Below are positions 24,101-36,100 of a stretch of DNA of 64,000 nucleotides, piece by piece (the first letter of the stretch is position 1; each line of letters begins with the position of its first letter). The DNA lies in the NCBI RefSeq assembly GCF_932276165.1, contig NC_064011.1, positions 5,411,501 through 5,475,500 on the forward strand, read 5' to 3'. The notes under the pieces were generated by a model that saw only the letters and a program-made list of their open reading frames with translations, did no database searches and was not told the DNA's origin. Position numbers and translations under genes: made by a program. Source of the stretch: Plutella xylostella (taxonomy: Eukaryota > Arthropoda > Insecta > Lepidoptera > Plutellidae).

Positions 24101-27100
24101 TTTGGTTGGACATTTTCTTTCAGGTGCAAACTAACTTTATATTTATTGAACAAACCAAGCTCATCTTTGAAAAGATCTGAATATTTTGTTAATAATTGGG
24201 AAACCTCAACTGGGCACTTGTCGATACTCAAGTTTTTAACAGCTGATGTGAGATATAATTTGAATTCAGACATGAAATTTCGTCCTAATAAAGGCGGACC
24301 GTTATTCTCAACAACAAAAATCTGTAGGTTCCTGTAATTCGACTCATATTCTACTTTTGCATCAAAATATCCCAAGGGCGAAATTTTATGTCCATTATAA
24401 AGACAAAATTTCAAATTACAAGGTTGCAGTTTCAATTTGTTAAAATATTTTAAATACAATTCTTCGGAAATTATAGATGCACCAGATCCAGAATCCAATT
24501 CCATGTTTAAATTTATATTATTTACAGAAACTTCAATACAAATTGGTTTGTAACTGACATACCTCAAATTGTAAAGCTCACACTCGCGGCAAGTGTGCTC
24601 CTCAACGTCAACTTGCGCCCCTGCGGATGTCGACCCCGACCCCGTTTCGACACTGACACTGTTAAGAAGCCTATGGTTCTTTTTATTTGAACACACTTTC
24701 TTAAGGTGACCTCTCTCACCACACTGTTGACACCGAAACTTTTTGTAACGACACTTATCAGCCGTATGGCTCTTCAAGCCGCAGGCGGAGCAGCGGCGCG
24801 GCTCTGCGCCACCTGGACTCACGCCTGCCCGGAACACGGGCTCTTCCTTGAGCGGCACGGCGGCCGCGCGCGCCTGTCGCGCACACGCCGCCTGCTGCGC
24901 CAGCTCCAACGCCTTGTTGAAGGTTATCGTGGCCGCGTCCGTCTCGAACAGCCGGTCCCGCTCCGGGCCCATACTCATCCCGAGTACGAACCGGTCCCGT
25001 AGCAGGACCTCGAGCTCGCTGCCGAAGTCGCACAGAATAGCGAGGCCCCTTAACCTCGCCGCCCATGCCTCCACGCTTTCGCCACCTGCCCTGCTCGCTT
25101 CGTAGAACCTCGCCCTGTCGGCGAAGTTGCACCTTTTTGGAGTGAAATGACTGCTGAGCTCCTTAACTAGTTCCTCAAATGTGACTTCCTCGATGTTCTT
25201 GGGATGCACGAGGTTCCTAGCTAACCTGTACGTTTCGTCCGACAAATGTGTTAGCAATAAAGCACTTTGGTTTTCCTTCTTTATATCGTTCAATTTTAGG
25301 TACTGCTTCAAACGACTTAGGAAAATTTGCCAATCCGTTGAATTATGGTCAAAAACCGAAATGTGGCCTATTGCACCGGACATTGTTAGCACGCGCGGGT
25401 AGACACAAACTCGTTCGCCAGATGATATAAATGAAACAACCGTACTGTGTGAAGCTCTGTATTCCACTGAAGATACATACACTGGACAACCATATCTATG
25501 TGTGTGTGCGCACGCACATGCGTAGCAAGCAGGCACGGCACGGCTATTCACAATGCCGTGTTGGTGCCGACATTGATGTATGGCAGTGAAAGTTGGGTAT
25601 GGCAGAAGAAGCATGAAAGTAGATTAAATGCGGTAGAGATGCGCTCTCTAGATGTTAGGTGTGACTCTGAATGACAGATTGAGGAATAGTTTTATAAGAG
25701 AAAAGTGTGGTCTGAAAGAAGATGTAGTGACAAGAGTAGAGAAAGGAATGCTTCGGTGGTTTGGACATGTGGAAAGAATGAATGATGAAAGAGTGACAAA
25801 GGAAATATATAGAGCAGAAGTGAGTGGAAGAGTCGGGAGGGGTCTCCCTAGACGGACGTATGTCGACCAGATTGGCGACATACTGAAAAAGGGCCAATTT
25901 AAGAGTACCCGTAACCGACGAGCATGTATGCGCAGATGTATGAATGTGGAAGAAGCGAAAGAGGTGTGTCAGAATCGTGCCCAGTGGAAATCCGTAATCT
26001 CTGCCTACCCCTCTGGGATACGGGCGTGAGCGTGTATGTATATGCGTTAGGTCAACCAGAGGTGGATCTATTTGCTAGCAGGAACAATGCCAAATGTTCT
26101 CGTTTCGTGTCCTGGAAGAATGATCCTGGTGCTTGGAAAATTGATGCATTTACAGTACCATGGACCGAATTAAATTTCTATGCCTTTCCGCCATTTCCTA
26201 TTATTTTAAAAACATTGCAGAAAATTTTACATGACAGGGCTGAGGGTATATTAGTTTTCCCGGAATGGCCAACCCAAACGTGGTACCCCCTTATACAAAA
26301 AATGTCTGTTTCGGACCCCATTGTATTCGAACCTAATAGATACCTTTTGCAATCCTCTTTCAGACACATCCACAACCTTCACGCATCACTGACCTTAGTT
26401 GCCGTGAAATTGTCCGGCAGGCGTTAATGGATAGGAGCTTGTCCTCGGCCTCTGTAGATATAATGTTATCATCCCTTTCTAATAATACTTACAAACAATA
26501 TGAGTCTTGTATAAAATCCTGGATTGATTATTGCCAAAATAACAATTATAGCTATACCAACGCCCCTGTACCTGTTGTTATCCATTTTCTTACCGAAATA
26601 TTTAATAAAGGAGCAAAGTATGGCACTATAAATTCCACTAAGTCAGCTTTAGCACTCATCGTTGGTTATAAAATTAATGATGACAGAATGAACAGATTTA
26701 TGAAAGGCATCTTCAAGATGAGATCACCCATGCCTAAATATAATTTAGTTTGGGATCCAAATGTAGTCTTAAACTACTTAAGCCAGTACTGGCCTAATGA
26801 TGATCTAAATTTAGACATACTGACTAAAAAGACAATAACCTTATTAGCACTAGTTTCGGCTCACCGTGTACAAACGTATTCACTTATAAAGATTGTAAAC
26901 ATTCGAATAAATGAAGGAAAGGAAATTATAATTAAAATTCCAGATCATATCAAAACATCTGGCCTAACAAATACCAGCCCTTGTTGAGAATTCCATTTTT
27001 TATTCCGAAACAAGAAATATGCTTGTCTTTGTTTAAAAAGTTACATAAATAAGACAAGACCCTTGCGAAATAATTGTCAAGAAAAGTTATTTGTTAGCTT

Positions 27101-30100
27101 GCGAAGACCACACCGAAACGTTTGATCCCAGACCCTGAGTCATTGAATAAAGGATGTTCTCACTGAAACTGGGGTGGATACGGATATGTTCAGCGCCCAC
27201 AGTACGCGCCATGCGTCTACCTCCACCGCTAGGAATTTGAGTGTCAGTATTGATGTTACTGTAAAAGCCCGAACAACGGTAAATCCTAGGATTTACCAGT
27301 AAATCTTAGGATTTACCAACATGAGTTGGTAAATGTAAGGATTTGTGAAAATGGGTCATTTTTTTCGGGCTTTTACCATTAGAATTTGGTAAATGCTAGG
27401 TTTTACTACTGACACCTAGTAAAAGTTGGTTTTGGGAATAAAACAAAGATTAATTATTACCTATTAATTTATTTCCATCAAAAACTTAAATTATTTTCTT
27501 TCAGAATTTATATTATTTTTTATGAACAGTCATTTTAAAACCTTTAAATCAACATAATTATTTTAAAAATGTGTAATAATCAAGTTCGGTTAGTTATAAG
27601 TTATCATCATCATCACGACTCATTACGTCCCTACTGCTGGGGCACGGGTCTCCTTCCAATGAAGGAAGGGTTTCGATCTAGTCCACCACGCTGGCCTAGT
27701 GCGGGTTGGTGGACCCCAACACAAGCAAGCTTGTGCTGAGCGAGTTGTCGGTTAAGTGGGCAACCCGACTGTCAGACGTTTTCAAGACGCCCGAAGGCCT
27801 CTGACTAGGCCAGCTATACTCAAACTGCGGCCCGCGGGCCGCATGTGGCCCGCCGGGCTTTTATCAATGGCCCGCGCGCCATGAGGGATCATAGAGAATA
27901 CATTCTGTGTAAAAAGTATCGGGATTATATATCCATAAAACAAATAAAATATTGTTATTCGTGTAAATTTATTTTATCACCTTCAAAATTTGCTTCTTGA
28001 GAAACGATACACATACGCCAACGTATTATCCAATCATCAAAATTTTTTTTAACACTGTTTTCAGAGTTGTTTTTAGTACTCGCGGCGATTTTTCCTTATT
28101 GTCTTCTATCGATTGAAAACAGTGCCTCGAAGTGGTAATTTGAGTTAAGGAAAAAAAATAAGCTAGAGCTGTGAGGCTGCAGCCATATTTGGTTAATATG
28201 GTGGATGCTCGAAGGTATTTGTTGAGCGTTTGCTCAAAAATTCATTCACAATGATGATCCTTGTGCAAAAGGATCATCATTGTTTCACTTACAAATCTGG
28301 ATCATCATAATTTTTTTCCACTTACAAATCTGGTCTTCTTTGTCGAATTTGCTGTATTAAATTCTACATAACCCGCAAATAATATTATTTTCCTACCGTT
28401 TGATTTTCTGGCAAGAATTCCGAGTGCGCAACACCACGATCGTCAAAGAAAACAGTCAACATGACTTTAACTAACAATCGATGGAAGACAAAAAGGAAAA
28501 TTCACCACGAGTACTAAACACCTCACTAGAAACAGCGTTTAAAAAAATGTTGTGATGATTGGATAATTCGTTTTTACTTTGAAGGTGATAAAATAAATTT
28601 GGATGTATAAAAATCATTTTTTGTTTTATTGATCTAATACTGATACTTTTTACATAGAGTAGTATATGCATGTGTTTTTTATATTATTATTCGATAGTTT
28701 ACATCGCTTTATAAAAGTAAAAAAAAAATTGCTTGCGGCCCGCGACACCATGACTTAAACGTGTTTGTGGCCCTTATATAAAAAAGGTTGAGTACCAATG
28801 GACTAGGCTTAACGACTGCTGCCGAAGCAGCAACCGGGACCCACGGCTTAACGTGCCGTCCGAAGCACGAAAGCATCAAGAAAAGAACCACTTGAAATCG
28901 GTCACCCATCCAATGGCTGGCCATGCTGGTTGTTGCTAAACCTCAGTGATCAGTTACGATCACTGAAGCCCGCTCGACTACGGACGCTTTGTTCGACTAC
29001 GGAGGTTATAAGTTATAACCTGGCTTTTCCAACATTTAGGTACCGTGCCTTAATGTAAATCCTAAGATTTACCAAGTGAATAGTGGTAAAAGTGCGAATC
29101 ACAAATCTTTCGGGCTTTTACCATTAAGAGTTGGTAAATCTTAGGTTTTACGCGTAAATCTTAGGATTTACTGTTGTTCGGGCTTTTACAGTAACATTGA
29201 CATAACACGCAGGACCGCAGGATGGAGCGATTCGTCTGGGGTCTTCGCAAGATTTTATAATAAGGACATAATTTGTGATACTAGCGTATTTGCGAGTGCA
29301 ATACTCAATAATAATAATACTAATGTATAAGAAAAAGTAAGAATAATTATATAAAAATTTTTATATTTCATTTTTTGCTTAAATTAGCAAAATTTTCGAC
29401 TGAAGAAATACCTATATATTTTTTTGTTGTTATTTTGACTTTTGCTACAATTAGCAAGATTTGATGTGGATTCATTTGTTATCCTAACTGATTTGTGAAT
29501 TATTTTAATGATTATTTCAATGATTATGATAATACCTACCTTTAGAAGAATTGTGATCTCAATTATGTTACAATAAGTATAAGTTATAACATTGATTTTA
29601 TATTTCAAATATACTCTGAACATCTACAATATGTTAACTATAAATCGCGTCGAATAAAGCTGCGAAGCATAATTTATGATCAATCGAACTTACCTGTAAG
29701 TGAAGTTCGATCCATAATTATGCGAGCAGCTTTATTCGACGCGATTTATAGAGTTCCCACCCAGAATTTTTTCTTAATACCTTAAAGAATTAAAATTATC
29801 CCACCCTATTTATTATACAGATTGGGGAAAATAAAACAATAATAACTTAAGAAATAACAAAATGGTGATACTAGGCTACCATTAGGTTTAATAATTATGG
29901 TTGGAAAATAATTCATAAAGGACAATTTATTACAACTATGATTATAAATTATTTAACATTTGACGTGTATTAAGCACACGTGTTTAATATAGTATTATTA
30001 GGTCTGGTACTACTGTACTGTACCTCCTTTATTCACTAGTTGATGTCTTTAAACAGAATGAAGAAGCACTTGCGCGTCCGCTAGAGGGCGCAAGGGGGCT

Positions 30101-33100
30101 TTTTTTTCAGTGTGACAAGAGGAAAATATTGCTAGTCATTTACTCATTGTTCTGATGAAAAATGTTTTCTTATTTTATTTTTACTTTAAAATACCATGTG
30201 AAGGATGGGCTTGGATCAGCATCTACAATATGTTAACTATAAATCGCGTCGAATAAAGCTGCTCGCATAATTATGGATCGAACTTCACTTAAAGGTAAGT
30301 TCGTTTGATCATAAATTATAGATGGTGCTAGCAAAACTTCATACTCAACAGCACTGCATTTTTTTTAGCCGGCATAGATTCTAGTCCTTTCATCCAATAA
30401 TTGATTTGGGGAAACTCCACAGACTTTAATAAAGCCTTTATTGTTCAAAAAAAATGTTTAAGAGCAATATACGGTAAGAAACAAACAGATTCGTGCAAGC
30501 CTTTGTTTAAAAAGTCTAAAATTATGACACTTGTTTCTATGTACATTCTAGAGGCAGCTATACATGTTAAAAGTAACCCTAATCTTTATAAAAAAGCTGG
30601 CAACATTGTAAATTTTGACATAAGGAACAAAGAACGCCTAGTTCTACCAAAGCATAATAGTGCCTTGTATAGCAAAAATTGTCACATCATGACTATAAAG
30701 GTCTATAACTGTATACCGCATGAAATAAAACAATTGCCTCTAAAACTATTTAAGCATAAACTAAAATATTGGTTGACAGAAAATGTATTTTATTCAATCA
30801 ATGACTTTTTTAATTATAAAAGAATGAATTATAAATTAAATTATGAGATTGCAAATGAATTTTAATATGTATTAATATTTTGTTATTCTTATTTTAATTT
30901 CAATTGACATATCACTAGTACCTATTTAATTAATTGTATTGAATTGGCATAGTATTTTAATTTATGTAATTATTGTAGTGCATTTAATACCTATTTAAGT
31001 AATCTCAATTTGTGCATGAAGTAACATTTTATTTGTTAAGTATTTCACATACCGATTCCTCGGTGAAGCATGATAGAAACTGTAATTTGATGTTTAAGAT
31101 CTCATGTATAACCTTGTTTCTTGTGAATAAATGAATTCTATTCTATTCTATTCTAATACAAAAACTCAATGGATGTGAATTCAACCATATCTTAGACATT
31201 GACATAATAATATATCTGAACCATATGCAATAACTAGCTCTTATATTATGAATAATATTGAGTGTTAACTAGTTTAATACAGCTTTGTACCATTTATGAC
31301 ATCTTCCGTCCCCAACGTAACGTCAAAAGAAAATCTATTAGACATAGTAGGAAAGTAAACGACGGGGAAATGTTGACGAAGTGGGATAATGGACGAGGTG
31401 CCACTGAAGAGTTTTTTTTCATACCGAAAGAGGAAAATCAGCTCAAAGTATGTTTAGTAGCCACAAATATTTAACTAGGTAGGTAAATTCCTAAAATATT
31501 CAAGTATAAAATCAAACATAATGGCGAAATTCCTATAGCCAATATTAGTAAATTATAAAAACGTACTCTACTGCGATGAATAATAAATATTTTTTATTTC
31601 TAAATTAGGTCATCGACGTCAACGTTTAAGATGGCGGCCAAGATATCCCTTTGGTCGCAGACCCAGACGACCTAAACGACCCAGACGACCTAAACGACCC
31701 AGACCACCTAAACGACCCAGACCACCTAAACGACCCAGACCAAGACCCAGCCGAACTAAAAAACCAAAAACAAAACGAACTACTAAAAGGACCCCTAAAA
31801 CCAAAAAAACAACTAAGGGGACTACTAAACGGCTACCAAAAGAAACTACTAGAAGAACTACAAAACAAACTACCAAAGAGTCTACGAAAGAGCCTACTAA
31901 AGGAAGTACTAAAAGGCCTACGAAAAAAACTACTACAAGTAAATATTTCTCTAAACATCATCAATCATAATCCATCTCCAATCGTCCAATCAGGTTTTTT
32001 CAAGGACACGTAGAGGTCACGAATATCGTTTTCAAAGCTCCGACACATAGCGTGAAGGTATCCATGACTTGTCAAAGTTTGTTCATAGGTTGTTAATAAA
32101 CTTCTTTTTTTTTTTTGGTATTAATAAACTTCTTCTTTTCTTGCCGAATGTCAATTTATGACATTGACAGGTCTAGCTTCACTAGCAGCTTAGCTACTGT
32201 CTCTATCAGAAGTAAGAGAATCTCTTTATTTTTCTCTACAAATGTCATCCTGAAAAGACCTCATTGGCGTGACTTACACATTTGATAGTTTGTTGAAAAC
32301 TATAAAAGTTTACATTTCCATGCATACAAAGTGGCGCCCTAGCGGATTCGATAATGACACTATTGACAGATAATGTATGCAGATGACAGCATGGAACCTA
32401 TTTTTTTATTGTATTGTAAACCTGTTTACGATTAGCATCACAGTGAGCTTAATAATGTGGCCCTTAATTGAGTTATACCAATATTATTAAAATAGATCAA
32501 TACCGGTATTGCTACATATACTCGTACGGTTGAATGTTTCGGCAGCTCTAATTACAAAAGTGTTATTTCTATAATTGCTATTTGAGCGAGGGATGGAAAG
32601 GAGGGGCCGAGAGCGGGACCTCCTGGTTGGAATCCGCAAGCCGAGTTTGCTAAGTAAGTCTGGGCAGTCTACTTGGCCAAGAAAAGGTTTTCAGCGGAAA
32701 AATTACGTAATTTATGTCTCTGCGTAGTTTGAGAGGTAGAAGATGTAATTTGACACATCGTTTATTGTAGTCCATACTTGGGAGTTTCGTTTGTAGTGAA
32801 CATAGAACAACGCGGACTCGGGTGTACCCTCGGGAAGCGTCATAGCGATCTTTCTTGATACAAAAAAGTCTGCCAATTTTTGCGGGGGGAAATTTTACCG
32901 TTTACCATGATTATGTCTCATGGGACATATCATTATGAGTTTTAATTCCCAGCAATAAGGGTTACGTGAAGTGACTTCAGAGTCTTCATTTTTCTTGCCA
33001 ATGGATTTAACAATTATCGATAAGTGTTATCGATGAATTCGAGAACATGGGTTAGAAATAGGTACTAATTTCAAATTAATAAGGTATAGTTAAATTTAAT

Positions 33101-36100
33101 TAGGAATGATTAATAAACGAAGTCACCCGCTTTTCGCTGTATATTTATACTCATGTGATAGGTCGCAAGCTGTATCGCCGTTTTTGAATGAGTACAATGC
33201 ACTGAAGTTGTCGAGTAAGTGGGCAACCCGACGGTCAGATGCTTTCAAGCCGCCCCTTCGGGCGGCCTCTGACTAGGCTTAATGACTGCTGCCGAAGCAG
33301 CAACCGGGACCCACGGCTTAACGTCCCGTCCGAAGCACGGAAGCGTCCAGAAAAGAACCATTTGAAATCGGTAACTCATGCTTTACCTACCAATGGCTGA
33401 CCGTGTCAGTTGTTGCTTAACCTCAGTGATCAGTTACGATTACTGAAGCCAATTCGACTACGGACGCTTCCCAACTATGACCTTTTTTGTCGATTAATAC
33501 ATATCTACATACCGGTACATCACTATTGCATTCTTTTGTCATTGGTTGCTAGGAAACAGCTAATAACAATAAACCATGACCAAATCTGTGATCAAATCCG
33601 GAATCTGGATATTCTATGAATCGAAGCTGTCATTTTAGTATGTAAACAAATTATTTTCTATGAAACGAACGCTTTGCCAACTAGATTGAGTCTAGTGAAA
33701 ATTGAGACTGCAAGTACCTAGTTTTTATAAATCGGTGGGCCTTTCTGGCCTACCACCCCGCCAGAGGGGAACGTCTGCCTATTTCGTCTCCAGACCATTC
33801 ATACTCAATGGTAGTGAATTTGAAACTTAAGTAGGTTCTTACATTTTATCTTAGAACTATCATTCAACTACAGTCTGCAAATCAGACATATTGCTATGAT
33901 GCAGTTCGGTAAAATTCTTTGTCAATTTTTGATAATTTCGGCCAGATCCAAACGCTACGCGGAAAAAGTCTGATATTAGAATTTTCGAGTTCAGGACGAC
34001 CGAATGGCGTAGTGGTTAGTGACCCTGACTACTGAGCCGATGGTCCCGGGTTCGATTCCCGGCTGGGGCAGATATTTGTTTAAACACGGATATTTGTTCT
34101 CGGGTCTTGGATGTGCCCGTAAAATGGCAATAGGCCCGCCCCCTATTACATTGGGACTAACATAACACTCTGGCGAAAAGTGGGTGCAGCAATGCACCTC
34201 TGCCTACCCCGCAAGGAAGTACATTAGTACAAGGCGTGAGTGCGTGTGTGTGTGTGTCGAGTTCAGGATAATCGTATATATATCGATTTGATGCGGTTTT
34301 GGCCGTATGCTATGAGACAAAAATTTTGGTCGTGGGCTCTTGTACTAAAGACGCTTGTGAGTCGTGTTGGCGTGATTGATAAGATCTCGGCTCTCATTCG
34401 TGAAGCCGTGGGTTCAAATTCTACCAAACCTCATTTAGAAATAAGGAATTTAAGTAAGTATAAAATATACCAAGAGCTCTCACGCTATGTGTAGTGAGAA
34501 TTGAACCCACCAACCCGCAATCGTTAACTTTAAACAAATCTGAAAAACAGTATACAGTCTATTTTTCTTTATTTCAGGACCTCGTAAAGGTAAAGTACTG
34601 AAACATTATAATATACAATGTGTTTTTTCTCGAACCCGACAAACTTTAAGGGTGTATTCAACGAGTGATTTCATCGAGAAAACACCCCAGGTGTGATTGA
34701 TCTTTCAATAATTCTTGACTGCCTCGACGTAGAGATACGGATTTGGTATCATTGTTTAGCTTAACTCAAATACTTTTAAAAGAATACATAAAAATACCAT
34801 CAAATGGGGGCTATTTTCAAAGTTATTCAAGTAAATGTAAATTTTTGCTGTTTTTATTCTCAAAAAAACTAGATTAGGTGCTTGTAACTTATTTTATGTA
34901 ACTTTTTAGCATTTGTGCCTATTTTTATTGGATAGAGATGACTTTTTGCGGATAAAATCATTTTATTTCATGTCCGTAAGGCGTTTAAATGTCGAGATAT
35001 GATTTTTTATGAAAACTAAGTATCTAAAACTTTAAAATGGCCGCTATTTCTAGAATATTGAGATTTGACCCCCCATATGGGGGTTTTTTCTCGATGAAAT
35101 CACTCGTAGAATACACCCTTACAGTTTGTCGGGTTCGAAAAAAAACACATTGTACCTATATAGCTGGATTACCACTGACTGACTCATTGACATGATTGTT
35201 CTCCCAGAAGGAGCCATTTTTTGATATGAACATGTTTTAGGGAAATGTACAAGGTGCTCGGGTGAGTAGAAAAAAAAAAACTCGACTTTTTAAAAAAATT
35301 GTAAAAAAAAAAAATTTTTGCTTCTCTTTTTTGGTGACCATACATTTTTTCATATTTTGAGGGTGTTTTTGGAATGTCTGACAGATTATAAAAAAAATAT
35401 AAAAAAACAAAATGGCGGCCGAGTTTCAGTGAAGTAAAGTATAGGGCGTGTCAGACCCGACTTGAGGGGAATTGATCTCCCGGAAGGGGGGGATTTGAGG
35501 GGATGGTGTTTTTTGTAAACAGTGAAGCACATAATGAAATTTATGGGAAAATTCCAAAAAAAATTTTTTTTTAATAAATTAAATATTTTTTTTCGAGGAT
35601 TTTTAAACCGTATTTTTGTTGTGTTGGGGGCTTGACTGGTTTGACTTGTATAAAAAGCGGTTGTGTAGATCGACGAGTAGAGTTGCCATGCGAAAGAATT
35701 TTTCTCCATTTTTAGGGTAAATTTCGAGATTTTCCCCAAAAACATGAAAAGTGGAAATGGCCACTTTTGATTTTAAAATTTGATGCAGTTTTGTCGGAAA
35801 GACCCGTACTAATGACATTTGACCATTTTTATTACTTTCGACTGGCAACCCTGGGCGATAGGGGAGATTTTATTTTTTTACGTCGACCCAACTTGAGGTG
35901 AATTGATCTCCCAGAAGGGAGGGAGGTGGGGTGATGATTTTTTTTGGACATGGTCTGTTGTATGGTGCAGTTTATGGGAAAATTCCGAAAAGTTGTAAAA
36001 ACAAAATGGCGGACTGCTTTGGCGGCCATTTTGTTAAACTGACTTTTTTTCACGATATTTAATTGTTTTTTTTACATGTTTAGAGTGGTAGGAGAGATTT

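Larger units (their letters stand above)
21092..25527 (-). mobile_element. Gypsy-type LTR retrotransposon with identical 105-bp LTRs
   Basis: LTRs 21092-21196 and 25423-25527 are identical by eye and have TG...CA ends. On the minus strand a TGGCGAAC primer-site-like sequence follows the 5' LTR and a GGAGGAG purine tract precedes the 3' LTR. Gag, protease, RT, RNase H and integrase follow in Gypsy order. Identical LTRs suggest a recent insertion. No target duplication was found: the left flank is DIRS, the right flank an RTE fragment, so an end was probably rearranged. One frame change near 23390 breaks pol. Confidence 0.88.
27254..29196. mobile_element. TIR DNA transposon inserted in the DIRS recombinase
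   Basis: Inverted ends TGTTACTGTAAAAGCCCGAA and its complement, with GTAAATCCTAGGATTTAC palindromes just inside, flanked by the 4-bp duplication TTGA (27250-27253, 29197-29200). 1943 bp including two later insertions; no transposase. A 4-bp duplication does not match hAT or mariner; superfamily not assigned. Confidence 0.8.
26427..29331 (+). pseudogene. DIRS tyrosine recombinase, split by a DNA transposon
   Basis: The N-terminal part (26427-26987) reads NNTYKQYESCIKSWIDYC and includes ALVSAHRVQT, the first catalytic Arg box. After a frame change the HxxR box HSTRHA lies near 27207. A 1943-bp TIR element interrupts the gene at 27253, and the end (29201-29331) carries GVFARFYNK, whose Tyr is the expected nucleophile, then a stop. 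Catalytic residues are recognisable, but the gene is inactive. Confidence 0.75.
20293..30317 (+). mobile_element. DIRS-type tyrosine-recombinase retrotransposon with nested insertions
   Basis: Inverted terminal repeats of about 220 bp (20293-20512 and about 30056-30275) enclose a gag-like start, RNase H and a tyrosine recombinase. A palindrome at 29641-29752 joins copies of both outer ends, which is the internal complementary region expected of DIRS elements. The flanks continue one repeat whose unoccupied copy is at about 53720-54010, with no target duplication, as expected for tyrosine recombinases. The middle (rest of gag, RT) is gone, replaced by a Gypsy element and an RTE fragment; the recombinase is split by a DNA transposon. 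Confidence 0.82.

Noticed and set aside
31262..31474. Extra exon of gene B
   Set aside because: Its 5' part is the repeat also found at 53780, and the only good borders (AG at 31282, GT at 31458) give phase 0, which does not fit the phase-1 chain.
31619..31876. Leu/Gly-rich minus-strand frame
   Set aside because: Shadow of the Arg/Pro/Lys repeat in gene B exon 6.
34020..34070. tRNA gene
   Set aside because: It is the head of a family 2 SINE with a 12-bp target duplication and further copies in the window.
34439..34453. 15-nt micro-exon of gene B
   Set aside because: The borders and phase fit (AG, GTAAGT, phase 1-1), but it lies in SINE-like sequence; left out pending transcripts.
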